NCBI GenBank assembly: GCA_964518875.1
Contig: CAZFHI010000002.1
Span: forward strand, 1-64,000
Direction of reading: 5' to 3'
DNA length: 64,000 nucleotides
Source of the DNA: DTU024 sp964518875
GTDB lineage: Bacteria; Bacillota; Clostridia; Christensenellales; Aristaeellaceae
Made by a program: the position numbers and the translations under genes. Within the stretch, counting starts at the first letter, position 1. Each line of letters opens with the position of its first letter. Shown here piece by piece: positions 53,046 to 62,413 of this stretch. A model generated the notes under the pieces. The model ran no database searches. It was given only the letters and a program-made list of their open reading frames with translations, and had not been told where the DNA came from.

Positions 53046-53613
53046 CGCATTCGCATTATTTACATATATAGGCGAAAAATTAAAGCAGAAGGATTATCCT
53101 CTGCTTATCGCCATTGACGGAAGATGCGCGAGCGGAAAAACCACGCTTGCTGCGCACATTCATGAAATGTTCCCGGGAAGCGCCGTGTTCCACATGGATG
53201 ATTTTTTTCTTCCGCCCGAAATGAGATCGAAGGACCGCCTTATGCAGCCGGGCGGCAATGTGCACTATGAGCGTTTTTTGGATGAAGTGCTTAATAATAT
53301 AAGCAAAAACAAGCCTTTTTCCTATATGAAATACTGCTGCAAAGACGGCACGTTTTCAGAAAATACCGTTAACCCTACTCCCCTGTATATAACGGAGGGC
53401 GCGTACAGCATGCGCCCTGAGCTTATAAAGTATTACGATATAACGGTGTTCATGGATATTTCGAGCAGCCTGCAGCGGAGCAGGCTTAAGCAGCGCGAAA
53501 CATCCGAAAGCTATGAAACATTTATAAACAAGTGGATTCCGCTCGAGGAAAAATACATAGCCTTTTACGAGCCGCACAAAAAGGCAAACTTTTTTCTTAA
53601 AGCGCAGTCCTAA
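53032..53613 (+). CDS. Uridine-kinase-like P-loop protein
   Basis: The 193-residue protein has a P-loop, IDGRCASGKTTLAAHIHEMF, near residue 28, then FHMDDFFLPPEMRSKDRL, a DD motif typical of uridine kinase and related phosphotransferases, and an Arg-rich lid region (RSRLKQRETSE). It starts at GTG 53032 inside the second permease gene, with GGGGTGA 9 nt upstream. Its position at the end of a nucleoside importer operon supports a role in phosphorylating an imported nucleoside; the exact substrate is unknown. Its stop codon overlaps that of the convergent glycosyltransferase. Confidence 0.82.
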   Translation: MKNDNAFALFTYIGEKLKQKDYPLLIAIDGRCASGKTTLAAHIHEMFPGSAVFHMDDFFLPPEMRSKDRLMQPGGNVHYERFLDEVLNNISKNKPFSYMKYCCKDGTFSENTVNPTPLYITEGAYSMRPELIKYYDITVFMDISSSLQRSRLKQRETSESYETFINKWIPLEEKYIAFYEPHKKANFFLKAQS

Positions 53614-54407
53614 TCCAACACGGTTACGTTAAATATATATCTTGTTATATAAGGCTTGTATTGCTTATACAGGCCTCTTGCTTTATACAGCTCCTTAAGC
53701 TCTGTATAAAGCTGTTTTTTTATGCTTATGCTGCCTGGCAAATCGTAAAGCGTGGCGTATGTTTGACCCTTAATTCTGAAATTATGGTTATACAGCGGGC
53801 TTGGAAGTATTTTGACGGAATTTATATATTTATAATAGTTATTATTAAACACAAAATCCTCGCCCCAGCTTAAATCCGCGTTAAAGCGCATATTGTTGCC
53901 TGAAATAATATCTCTTCTGTACATTTTATTCCATAACGCGCTAAAATAAAAGTTCCCTGGATATCTGGCGTGTATGTTAAAAAACTCGTCCGCCGTTAAC
54001 GTTTGCTCCTGCTTTATTATGCCGCGTTCGCTTACCGATTCCTTTGTTATAGCGTTAAAATTGCCTATGAGCAGGTCGTTTTCCCCTATCTTGCTTAATG
54101 CAAGGGATATTGTACCTTCAGGTATAGTATCGTCTGCGTCGACAAACATCACAAATTCGCCGCTAATCTTATTAAGGGCCGCGTTCCTCGCGTCGCCGCA
54201 GCCGCCGTTCGGCTTATCTATTACTATAACTCTGCTGTCTTCAGCTTTCGCTTCATTTAATATGTCAAGGCTTTTATCTGTGCTGCCGTCGTTTACCGCT
54301 ATTACTTCTATGTTTTCGTAATCCTGCGTTAAAATACTTTTTAATGTATTGTGCAAATATTTTTCCGCGTTATAAGCAGGAATTACAACGCTTACTTTTT
54401 CTTCCAC
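53610..54407 (-). CDS. Family 2 glycosyltransferase
   Basis: The GT-A fold is clear: VSVVIPAYNAEKYLHNTL at residues 5-22, AVNDGSTDKSLDIL near 38, and the metal-binding FVDADDTIPEG near 90. The protein has 265 residues and no membrane helices, so it acts on the cytoplasmic face. The end overlaps the convergent kinase-like gene by 4 nt with no terminator between them. It is 17 nt downstream of hslU and may be transcribed with that operon. Donor and acceptor are unknown; wall polymer or capsule are typical. Confidence 0.9.
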   Translation of the reverse strand: MEEKVSVVIPAYNAEKYLHNTLKSILTQDYENIEVIAVNDGSTDKSLDILNEAKAEDSRVIVIDKPNGGCGDARNAALNKISGEFVMFVDADDTIPEGTISLALSKIGENDLLIGNFNAITKESVSERGIIKQEQTLTADEFFNIHARYPGNFYFSALWNKMYRRDIISGNNMRFNADLSWGEDFVFNNNYYKYINSVKILPSPLYNHNFRIKGQTYATLYDLPGSISIKKQLYTELKELYKARGLYKQYKPYITRYIFNVTVLD

Positions 54408-54424
54408 AATATCATCCTCCCGCG

Positions 54425-55789
54425 TTATAAAATATAGCGCTTCAGGTCCGGCTGCTTAGCCTGCCTTACATGGCTTTCCACGTAGCTTTTCGTTATTTTA
54501 AATTCAACCTCAGGCATGTTGTCGCCGCCCGCGTTAAACGATACGTCCTCAAGCAGCTCTTCAAAAACCGCGTGCAGCCTTCTTGCTCCTATGTCTTCCC
54601 CTTCCACGTTTGCATTGTAGGCGGCCTGCGCTATCGCTTCAAGCGATTCTTGATCAAAGCTTAAATGCACCTTATCAACGGCGAGCAGGGCGGTGTACTG
54701 CCTTGTAAGGGCGTTGTCCGGCTGGGTTAATATTTTAACAAAGTCTTCCTTAGTCAGAGGGTCGAGCTTTACGTGAACGGGGAACCTGCCCTGAAGCTCA
54801 GGTATCAGGTCCGACACCTTAGCGATGTGAAAAGCGCCCGCTCCTATAAAAAGCATAAAGTCCGTGCGCACGGGACCATATTTTGTGTTTACGGTAGAGC
54901 CTTCAACGATAGGTAGTATGTCTCTCTGCACGCCCTCGCGCGAAACATCGGCTGTGCTGCTCATGGATTTACCGCATATTTTGTCTATTTCATCTATAAA
55001 CACTATGCCGTGCTCTTCCGCTCTTTTTACCGCTTCTTCGCGTACGGCGTCCTCATCTATAAGCTTGTCAGATTCTTCTTCTATAAGCAGCTTCCTTGCT
55101 TCCTTTACTTTCATGCGGCGTATCTTGGTGCTTTTTGGCATCATTCCGCCCATCATATCGCCTATGTTTATGGAAGTGCCGCCAACTTCTATCTGCGGAG
55201 CGCTTTCTTCTACTTCGACGGATACGTAGTTATTTTCAAGCTCGCCCTTTCTTAACTTGTCTAAGATTTCATCCCGCCTTAGGCTTATCTGCTTCTGTTC
55301 TTCAGGGCTTGCTTCCGGCTGCTTAGTCTGCCTTCCCATAATTATGTCTATAGGGTTAGGCGCCTTCTTGGGCTCGGGGTTCTGTATAACGCTTACCAGC
55401 CTGTCTTCCGCCATAACTTCCGCGCGCGTCTTGACCTTGCTCTTATGCTCAGCTTTAACCATCCTGTAAGAATTTTCCATTAAATCTCTTATTATGGATT
55501 CTACGTCTCTGCCTACGTAGCCTACTTCAGTAAACTTCGTTGCTTCTACTTTAACGAAAGGCGCGTTAACAAGCTTGGAAAGCCTTCTTGCGATTTCTGT
55601 TTTGCCAACGCCGGTAGGGCCTATCATAAGTATGTTTTTAGGGTATATTTCTTCCCGCATTTCTTCAGGCACTCGGCTTCTGCGGTAGCGGTTTCTTAGC
55701 GCAATCGCTACGTACTTTTTCGCTTCGTCCTGCCCTATTATATATCGGTCTAACTCTTTTACAATTTCTCTTGGCGTTAATTCTTTCAT
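54425..55789 (-). CDS. hslU: ATP-dependent protease ATPase subunit HslU
   Basis: HslU is an AAA+ unfoldase that feeds substrates to HslV. The protein has RYIIGQDEAKKYVAIALRNR near residue 15, Walker A IGPTGVGKTEIA near residue 56, an intermediate domain (about 110-240), Walker B IVFIDEIDKI, and the conserved C-terminal helix ending in KRYIL, which docks into HslV. The 454 residues are standard. The gene starts one nucleotide after the hslV stop. Confidence 0.98.
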   Translation of the reverse strand: MKELTPREIVKELDRYIIGQDEAKKYVAIALRNRYRRSRVPEEMREEIYPKNILMIGPTGVGKTEIARRLSKLVNAPFVKVEATKFTEVGYVGRDVESIIRDLMENSYRMVKAEHKSKVKTRAEVMAEDRLVSVIQNPEPKKAPNPIDIIMGRQTKQPEASPEEQKQISLRRDEILDKLRKGELENNYVSVEVEESAPQIEVGGTSINIGDMMGGMMPKSTKIRRMKVKEARKLLIEEESDKLIDEDAVREEAVKRAEEHGIVFIDEIDKICGKSMSSTADVSREGVQRDILPIVEGSTVNTKYGPVRTDFMLFIGAGAFHIAKVSDLIPELQGRFPVHVKLDPLTKEDFVKILTQPDNALTRQYTALLAVDKVHLSFDQESLEAIAQAAYNANVEGEDIGARRLHAVFEELLEDVSFNAGGDNMPEVEFKITKSYVESHVRQAKQPDLKRYIL

Positions 55790-56329
55790 TCAGACATCCT
55801 CCACCATTATGTTTTCGTTAGTGTATACGCATATGGAAGAAGCTATTTTAAGAGCCTTATAAGCTATGTCATGCGCAGGCAGATCCGTGTTGTTAACAAG
55901 GGCGCGGGCTGCCGCAAGGGCGTAATTGCCACCTGATCCTATCGCGCATACGCCGTCATCAGGGCTTATTACTTCGCCGGCGCCGCTTATTATAAGCAGG
56001 TCTTCTTTGTTCGCCGCAATAAGCATTGCGTTAAGCTCACGCATTCCTTTGTTGCTTCGCCATTCCTGCGCAAGCCTTACAGCAGAGCGCTTAAGATTGC
56101 CGGCGTTTTGCTGGAGCTTTTCTTCAAATTTTTCGCTTAAAGTAAAGGCGTCCGCAACGGAGCCTGCAAAGCCTATAACTACTTCGTCATTGAATATTCT
56201 TCTTACTTTCTGCGCGGTGGACTTAAATATTACAGATTCGCTCATCGTTACCTGCCCGTCCCCCGCAATGGCAGTTTTGCCGTTTCTTTTTACTGCGCAA
56301 ATCGTAGTGCCTTTAAATTCCTGTGGCAT
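55790..56329 (-). CDS. hslV: ATP-dependent protease peptidase subunit HslV
   Basis: HslV is the proteasome-beta-like peptidase. The nucleophile is the first threonine of GTTICAVKRNG at residue 8, exposed after removal of the seven-residue MPQEFKG leader. IAGDGQVTMSE and IGFAGSVADAF follow, and the active-site lysine is in the GDGQV/KSTAQKVRRI region. The ATG at 56329 is preceded by GGAGGAAAC and overlaps trmFO by 17 nt. Confidence 0.98.
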   Translation of the reverse strand: MPQEFKGTTICAVKRNGKTAIAGDGQVTMSESVIFKSTAQKVRRIFNDEVVIGFAGSVADAFTLSEKFEEKLQQNAGNLKRSAVRLAQEWRSNKGMRELNAMLIAANKEDLLIISGAGEVISPDDGVCAIGSGGNYALAAARALVNNTDLPAHDIAYKALKIASSICVYTNENIMVEDV

Positions 56330-57638
56330 TTGTTTCCTCCGGAAGTTTCTTTTTAATAGTTTCTATTTCGTCAAGAGCCCTTTTCGCTATATGCTCATAT
56401 CTCTGCTTCTTGCTGCGTATCCTTTTGTCAGACTCAGACATTATGCCAAAGTTTACATTCATAGGCTGGAAGTTTGAGTTCTGTCTGGATATATACTGCG
56501 CTAAAGCGCCTATGGCGGTAGTGTTTGTAAAATCCGGCCTTTCTATTCCTTTTATTGTAGCACAAAGCGACAGCCCGGCCAATAAGCCTGATGCCGCGCT
56601 TTCTACATAGCCTTCAACGCCCGTTATCTGGCCTGCGAAAAACAGGTTTGGCGTATCCTTGGCTTCATAAAATCTGTTTAAAAATACGGGACTGTTTATA
56701 AAAGTATTTCTGTGCATTACGCCAAGCCTCGCATAGCGCGCGTTTTTAAGCGCTGGTATTATTCCAAACACGCGCTTCTGCTCGGAAAACGTAAGCCTTG
56801 TTTGAAAGCCAACGAGGTTATACAGCCTGTCGTCAGCGTCGTCCTGCCTTAGCTGCAAAACAGCATAAGGCATTTTGTTTGTTTTTGGGTCTGTAAGGCC
56901 TTTTGGCTTAAGCGGCCCGAAAGCGAGCGTTTTAAAGCCTCTTTTAGCCATGGTTTCAACCGGCATGCACGCTTCAAACACCTTGCTGTCTTCAAAGCCC
57001 TTTACAGGCACGGTTTCAGCGTTTACAACCTCTTCAATAAAACGCTCATAAGTTTTTTCATCCAGCGGGCAGTTAAGGTAGTCGCTTCCTCTTTCGTAGC
57101 GGGACGCTTTGAAGCAATGCGACATGTCTATTGAATCCTTATATATTATAGGCGCTACTGCGTCATAAAAAGACAGGTGCTCACGTCCTATAAATTCCGC
57201 TATGGCGCGGCTTAAAGATTCCGATGTAAGAGGGCCTGTAGCTATTATGGCAGGAGGATTCGGGATCCGCGTTACTTCTTCATGCTTAACGCTTACGCAC
57301 GGATGGTTTGCAAGCTTTTGCGTAATGAATTCAGAAAATTTCTCCCTGTCGACGGCTAAAGCGCCTCCTGCTGGCAGCTTTGCTGCGTCCGCCGCTTCCA
57401 TAACGATGGAGCCAAGGCGGCGCATCTCCTCTTTGAGAAGTCCCGCCGCGTTTTCTGTTCTGTCAGATCTTAAAGAATTGCTGCATACGAGCTCCGCAAA
57501 AAGATCGCTTTTATGCGCGGGAGATTTTTTATAAGGCTTCATGTCATAAAGCTCTACGGGTATGTTTCTCTTGGCAAGCTGCCACGCCGCTTCCGAGCCC
57601 GCTAAGCCTGCTCCTATTACCTTAATCTTCCTCTGCAT
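56313..57638 (-). CDS. trmFO: Folate/FAD-dependent tRNA (uracil-54-C5) methyltransferase TrmFO
   Basis: TrmFO makes ribothymidine at tRNA position 54 using methylenetetrahydrofolate and FADH2. The N-terminus has the FAD motif VIGAGLAGSEAAWQLAKR. AELVCSNSLRSD near residue 50 and the C-terminal FFAGQITGVEGYVESAASGL are family signatures. The 441 residues match. It overlaps topA by 17 nt, with its ribosome binding site inside topA, and leads into hslV, the arrangement common in Bacillota. Confidence 0.97.
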   Translation of the reverse strand: MQRKIKVIGAGLAGSEAAWQLAKRNIPVELYDMKPYKKSPAHKSDLFAELVCSNSLRSDRTENAAGLLKEEMRRLGSIVMEAADAAKLPAGGALAVDREKFSEFITQKLANHPCVSVKHEEVTRIPNPPAIIATGPLTSESLSRAIAEFIGREHLSFYDAVAPIIYKDSIDMSHCFKASRYERGSDYLNCPLDEKTYERFIEEVVNAETVPVKGFEDSKVFEACMPVETMAKRGFKTLAFGPLKPKGLTDPKTNKMPYAVLQLRQDDADDRLYNLVGFQTRLTFSEQKRVFGIIPALKNARYARLGVMHRNTFINSPVFLNRFYEAKDTPNLFFAGQITGVEGYVESAASGLLAGLSLCATIKGIERPDFTNTTAIGALAQYISRQNSNFQPMNVNFGIMSESDKRIRSKKQRYEHIAKRALDEIETIKKKLPEETNATGI

Positions 57639-59754
57639 CTTTGCTTTCTATATAGGGCTCATGGTAACGGCATTTTTCGTTTGAGCAGATCTTAATGTCG
57701 CCGCTCTTTTTCCTGCGTTTTATTGTCATATAGCTTCCGCACTTGGGACACCGCTCGTCTATCGGCTGCTCCCAAGAAACAAAATCGCATTTGGGGTAAT
57801 TTTCACAGCCGTAGAATTTGCGGTTTTTGCGGCTTATCTTTTCAAGCAGCCTTCCGCCGCATTCAGGGCAGTGCGCGTCTATATATTTAAGGATAGGCTT
57901 CGTGTTCCTGCACTCAGGAAAATTCGGGCAGGCTATAAACTTTCCGTAGCGGCCCATCTTGTAAACCATTGTAGCGCCGCACTTCTCGCATATTATGCCG
58001 GTAGGCTCGTCCTCAATCTTTATTTCTTCTATTTCCTTGTCCGCATGCTCAAGCATTTTTTCAAAGGGAGGATAGAAGCTGCGTATGGTGTCCTTCCAGG
58101 GCTTGCTGCCTTCCTCCACTTCGTCAAGCTCTTCTTCAAGGCCAGCTGTGAAATCTATGTCAACTATCGGGGCAAAGTATTCCTTCATTATGTCTACAAC
58201 AAGCTTACCAAGCTCCGTCGGGTAAAGGCGTTTGTTTTCCTTTGAAACGTAACCCCTTTGCATAATCGTGTTAATGGTAGGCGCGTATGTTGAAGGGCGG
58301 CCTATGCCGTTTTCTTCAAGCGTTTTAACAAGAGAAGCTTCTGTAAAGCGCGGAGGGGCCTGCGTAAAATGCTGCTCGGGCAGCACCTCCTGTATCTTCA
58401 GCTTTTCACCTTCCTTGATATCTGGAAGCGGCGCAAGCGCTTCCTCTTTCTGATCGTCAAGGCTTTCTTCATAAACGGCGGTAAAGCCGGCAAATACCTT
58501 TTCTTCTCCATAGTAGCGGAAACGGTAGCTTTTGTTTTCGTCCTCTATAAACGCAGTAAGGGTGTTGAAGCGCGCCTGGTTCATCTGGCTCGCAACAAAC
58601 CTGTTGTGTATAAGCGTGTAAAGCTGCAGCTGCTCCTTAGTTAAATACTCTTTAAGGCTCTGCGGCGTGCGATTTACGTCGGTAGGGCGTATAGCTTCAT
58701 GAGCGTCCTGAGCATTGGCGCGGCCCTTGTAGCGGTTGGCTTTATCGGGGATATATTCTTCGCCGTAGGAAGAGCCTATATAGCTTCTCGCTTCGCTTAT
58801 CGCTTCGTCGCTCACGCGCACGGAGTCCGTACGTATATAGGTTACAAGGCCCTGCAAACCGCCGTGCTTTAAATCTATTCCTTCGTAAAGCTGCTGCACA
58901 ACGCGCATGGTTTTTGATATGGTGAAGTTAAGCTTTCTGCTCGCTTCCTGCTGCAAAGTGGACGTAGTAAAAGGCGGCGCGGGCGATTTTTTTCTTTCTT
59001 TCTGTTTAGCCTCGCTTACAGAAAAATCAAGGCTCTCTATCTCCTTTTTTATTTCTGCAGCCTGTTTTTCAGAAAGTATTTCAGCCTTTTTGCCTTTTAT
59101 CTGGTTAAGCTTTGCGCGGTAGGTCTGCTTTTTGCCATGCACATTGTTTATTTTAAAAAGTCCATATACGTCCCAGTATTCTTCAGGCACGAAGCTTTCT
59201 ATTTCCTGCTCCCTGTCTGATATGATTCTCGTAGCGACGCTTTGCACGCGCCCCGCGGACAATCCTTTGCGTATTTTTCTCCACAGAAGCGGGCTTATCT
59301 TGTACCCTACAAGCCTGTCAAGCACGCGCCTTGCCTGCTGGGCGTCCACCAAATCCATGTTTATTTTTTGTGGATTCTTGATTGCGGATTTAACGGCGTT
59401 TTTAGTTATTTCGTTAAACGTAACCCTTTTGGCTTCTTCCTCGTCTATGTTAAGCGCGTGGGCAAGGTGCCAGGATATGGCTTCCCCTTCTCTATCAGGG
59501 TCTGTCGCCAGGTATACGTTTTTTGCCTTTTTGGCTTCTTTTTTTAATTCTGCCAATATTTCGCCTTTACCGCGAATAGTTATATATTTAATTTCGTAGT
59601 CATTGTCAGTATCCACGCCTATCTGAGACTTAGGCAGATCCCGCACATGCCCCTGAGAAGCCATGACTTTGTAGTTTCTTCCTAACATTTTGCTAAGGGT
59701 CTTCGCTTTTGCGGGGGATTCCACTATGACAAGGTTTTTATTTGATGTAGCCAA
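57622..59754 (-). CDS. topA: DNA topoisomerase I
   Basis: TopA is the type IA enzyme that relaxes negative supercoils. The Toprim domain starts with VIVESPAKAKTLSKMLG and includes ATDPDREGEAISWHLA. The catalytic tyrosine is in TYIRTDSVRVS near residue 311. Three C-terminal four-cysteine zinc modules follow (CEKCG...CPNFPEC, CPECG...CENYPKC, CPKCG...CSNEKC). It starts at TTG 59754 with AAGGAG upstream. The length of 710 is typical for Bacillota. Confidence 0.98.
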   Translation of the reverse strand: MATSNKNLVIVESPAKAKTLSKMLGRNYKVMASQGHVRDLPKSQIGVDTDNDYEIKYITIRGKGEILAELKKEAKKAKNVYLATDPDREGEAISWHLAHALNIDEEEAKRVTFNEITKNAVKSAIKNPQKINMDLVDAQQARRVLDRLVGYKISPLLWRKIRKGLSAGRVQSVATRIISDREQEIESFVPEEYWDVYGLFKINNVHGKKQTYRAKLNQIKGKKAEILSEKQAAEIKKEIESLDFSVSEAKQKERKKSPAPPFTTSTLQQEASRKLNFTISKTMRVVQQLYEGIDLKHGGLQGLVTYIRTDSVRVSDEAISEARSYIGSSYGEEYIPDKANRYKGRANAQDAHEAIRPTDVNRTPQSLKEYLTKEQLQLYTLIHNRFVASQMNQARFNTLTAFIEDENKSYRFRYYGEEKVFAGFTAVYEESLDDQKEEALAPLPDIKEGEKLKIQEVLPEQHFTQAPPRFTEASLVKTLEENGIGRPSTYAPTINTIMQRGYVSKENKRLYPTELGKLVVDIMKEYFAPIVDIDFTAGLEEELDEVEEGSKPWKDTIRSFYPPFEKMLEHADKEIEEIKIEDEPTGIICEKCGATMVYKMGRYGKFIACPNFPECRNTKPILKYIDAHCPECGGRLLEKISRKNRKFYGCENYPKCDFVSWEQPIDERCPKCGSYMTIKRRKKSGDIKICSNEKCRYHEPYIESKDAEED

Positions 59755-59764
59755 GCTGTACTCC

Positions 59765-60865
59765 TTATAAGTTTTTCCTGCGGTACATGCCGCCAGGCAG
59801 CGATTCTATGCATCCATACATCTCCATAAGCACGAGGTTCGCGTTGGCTTCCGATGCGGACAGAGATGTTTTTTCAAGCAGTTCTTCAAAACTAAGCGTA
59901 TCGCTGCAGAGAGAATCATATATCCTTGATTGTTCATTTGTCAAATTTTGCGTATTTTTATTTTCTTTATTTGAAAAGCTAACCTGAGCCGTTCCCCAGT
60001 TCATATCGTCCATTATATCCTGAGCGCATGTGCAAAGACAGGCGCCTTCCCGCAAAACCCTGTGCGGAGTAGCGCTCGTAGGCATGTCAACAGGCCCCGG
60101 CAAGGCGAATACCTCCCTGCCCTGGTTAAGCGCGTGCCCTATTGTTATGAGAGTCCCGCTCTTTTCCCTCGCTTCTATTAACAAAACCGCCTGGCACAAG
60201 CCGCTCACTATGCGGTTGCGCGCAGGAAAATGGTAAGGAAGCGGCTTAGCGTTAACAGGATACTCGCTCATTATGCAGCCGCCCGATTTTATTATATCTC
60301 GTGCTAAAGGTATATTGTCTTTAGGGTATATGTTTTTTATGCCCGACCCTAAAACCGCAATGGTCTGGCCGTTTCCTTTAAGGCACCCGCTGTGCGCCGC
60401 TGAATCTATACCGTAGGCAAGACCGCTTACGACTATTATATTATTTAAGGCTAATTCTTCCGCTATTTTTTTTGCCTGTCTGCTTCCATATCTGGTTTCT
60501 CTTCTTGAACCAACCATAGCGACGGCCTTGTAGTTTTCTTTCGGCAGTGCGCCGTAATAAAACAGCGCGTATGGCGGATCAGGTATATGCTTTAACAGCC
60601 CGGGGTAATCTTCGTCCTCCAGAAACACAGCTTTTGCCTTCGCCTTGTATATTTCATCGCCGAAAAAGGAAAGCCCGCGCCTTTTGCTTTCGCTCAGCTC
60701 TTTAAAAGCTTTTTCTCCCATAAGTACTGAAGAATCAAATGAAAAATTATTAAACGCGCAAAGCGCGCCGCCAAAATGCCGCACTATGCGTTCCCTCGCT
60801 TTATACGTTAAGCTTTCGCTTGAAGCGAGCCACAGCTTCGCAAGCTGTTCGTCTGAAAAATTCAT
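59765..60865 (-). CDS. dprA: DNA-processing protein DprA
   Basis: DprA binds incoming single-stranded DNA during transformation and loads RecA. The Rossmann-like core has MVGSRRETRYG near residue 117, VVSGLAYGIDSAAHSGCLK, TIAVLGSGIKNIYP and FPARNRIVSGLCQAVLLIEA. An N-terminal helical domain and a C-terminal winged-helix-like segment (about residues 305-366) complete the 366 residues. The start overlaps yifB by 4 nt. With the YifB-like neighbour it suggests competence functions, although no uptake machinery is in the window. Confidence 0.96.
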   Translation of the reverse strand: MNFSDEQLAKLWLASSESLTYKARERIVRHFGGALCAFNNFSFDSSVLMGEKAFKELSESKRRGLSFFGDEIYKAKAKAVFLEDEDYPGLLKHIPDPPYALFYYGALPKENYKAVAMVGSRRETRYGSRQAKKIAEELALNNIIVVSGLAYGIDSAAHSGCLKGNGQTIAVLGSGIKNIYPKDNIPLARDIIKSGGCIMSEYPVNAKPLPYHFPARNRIVSGLCQAVLLIEAREKSGTLITIGHALNQGREVFALPGPVDMPTSATPHRVLREGACLCTCAQDIMDDMNWGTAQVSFSNKENKNTQNLTNEQSRIYDSLCSDTLSFEELLEKTSLSASEANANLVLMEMYGCIESLPGGMYRRKNL

Positions 60866-62409
60866 GCCTTACCGCCCCAGTACTTGGCGTCTATCATTCT
60901 AAACTGCACCGCTTCCGCCATATCAGCTAAGCTTATAGTTTCCTGCTGTTTTAAATCCGCCACAGTCCTCGCCACTTTTATCATGCGCCCATACGCCCGC
61001 ATGCTGAGGCCAAATTTTTTTATCGCCTGCTGCAGGAATTTCAGCGCGTCGTCCTCCGCCATGGCGTATTTTTCTATGTGCTTGTTGTTCATCTGCGCGT
61101 TGCAGAATATGTTCGTGCCTTTAAAGCGCTTAAGCTGTATCCGCCTTGCTTTTTCAACTCTTTTCCGCACAACAGAACTGCTCTCGCCTTTTGTTTTCTG
61201 CGCTATTTCTTCCACAGGCACTGAATCCACTTCCGTCTGTATATCTATTCTGTCAAGCAGAGGGCCTGAAATTCTATCTAAATATTTGCGTATTTCACGG
61301 CTGCCGCAGCGGCACGGCCTTGTGCTGCTGCCGTAGTAGCCGCAAGGGCACGGGTTCATGCTCGCAACAAGCATAAAGCGGGAAAGGTATTCCGCATGCG
61401 CTCTTACGCGCGATACAGTGGCAAAGCCGTCTTCCAGCGGCTGTCGCAGCGCTTCCAAAACCTTGCGCGGATATTCCGGCATTTCGTCTAAAAAAAGCAC
61501 GCCGTTATGCGCAAGCGATACTTCGCCAGGCTTTGCGTTTGTTCCTCCGCCTATTAACGCGGCGGCGGAAGTTGTGTGGTGCGGCGCTCTGAAAGGACGC
61601 GTCGTTATAAGGCCGGATCCTGCGGGCAGAACGCCTGAAGAGGAATAAATAAGCGTGGTTTCGAAGGCTTCCTGCTGCGTCATTTTAGGGAGTATGCCCG
61701 GGAGGCACCTTGCAAGCATTGTTTTGCCGCTTCCAGGCACTCCGACAAACAATATGTTATGCCCGCCGGCAGCGGCAACTTCCAGCGCCCTTTTCGCGGA
61801 CTGCTGGCCTATTACCTGGCTTAAGTCCATTATTTCATCATCTGATGTGTTAAGGCATTCCTCATAGCTTTTCTGCGTCTGCGCCAATATGGGGCTTTTG
61901 TTTGAAAGGTGCTGCATGGCTTCATAGAGCGATCTGCACCCAAAAACCTGCATGCCCTGAACGGCTTCTACCTCCGGGGCGTTCTTTAAAGGCAGAAGTA
62001 CCTTATTATAGCCCATCTCCTTAGCTGAAATTACAAGCGGCAAAATGCCGTGCACGGGAACAAGGCTTCCGTCTAAGGCAAGTTCTCCTATGAGTACGGT
62101 GTCGTTAAGGCCGTAGCATTTAAGCTGCTGCGTCGCCTGTATTATGGCGACGGCGATGGACAGGTCGAACAAGGTGCCTTCCTTGCGCACATCAGCAGGG
62201 GAAAGGTTAACCGTCGTATGCCCGTAAGGCATTGCAAAACCGCTGTTTTTTATCGCCGCGGCGACCCTGTCCCTGCTTTCTTTTACGGCAGCGTCCGGCA
62301 GACCTACCATGCTGAACTGGTATTGGTTGCCGCCAGACACATAGGCCTGCACATCCACAGGTTCGCCCGATACGCCCACAAGGGCAAAGCATAACGTTCT
62401 CGCTAACAT
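60862..62409 (-). CDS. YifB/ComM-family Mg-chelatase-like AAA+ ATPase
   Basis: The N-terminal Lon-protease-like domain (about residues 1-175) starts VGVSGEPVDVQAYVSGG. The AAA+ domain has Walker A FVGVPGSGKTMLARCLPG near residue 220 and Walker B GVLFLDEMPEYP, and includes a four-cysteine segment, CPCGYYGSSTRPCRC. In ComM-type proteins this helicase helps branch migration during natural transformation. The 515 residues match. It overlaps dprA by 4 nt and follows the PMT gene by 4 nt. Confidence 0.95.
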   Translation of the reverse strand: MLARTLCFALVGVSGEPVDVQAYVSGGNQYQFSMVGLPDAAVKESRDRVAAAIKNSGFAMPYGHTTVNLSPADVRKEGTLFDLSIAVAIIQATQQLKCYGLNDTVLIGELALDGSLVPVHGILPLVISAKEMGYNKVLLPLKNAPEVEAVQGMQVFGCRSLYEAMQHLSNKSPILAQTQKSYEECLNTSDDEIMDLSQVIGQQSAKRALEVAAAGGHNILFVGVPGSGKTMLARCLPGILPKMTQQEAFETTLIYSSSGVLPAGSGLITTRPFRAPHHTTSAAALIGGGTNAKPGEVSLAHNGVLFLDEMPEYPRKVLEALRQPLEDGFATVSRVRAHAEYLSRFMLVASMNPCPCGYYGSSTRPCRCGSREIRKYLDRISGPLLDRIDIQTEVDSVPVEEIAQKTKGESSSVVRKRVEKARRIQLKRFKGTNIFCNAQMNNKHIEKYAMAEDDALKFLQQAIKKFGLSMRAYGRMIKVARTVADLKQQETISLADMAEAVQFRMIDAKYWGGKA

Positions 62410-62413
62410 ACTA

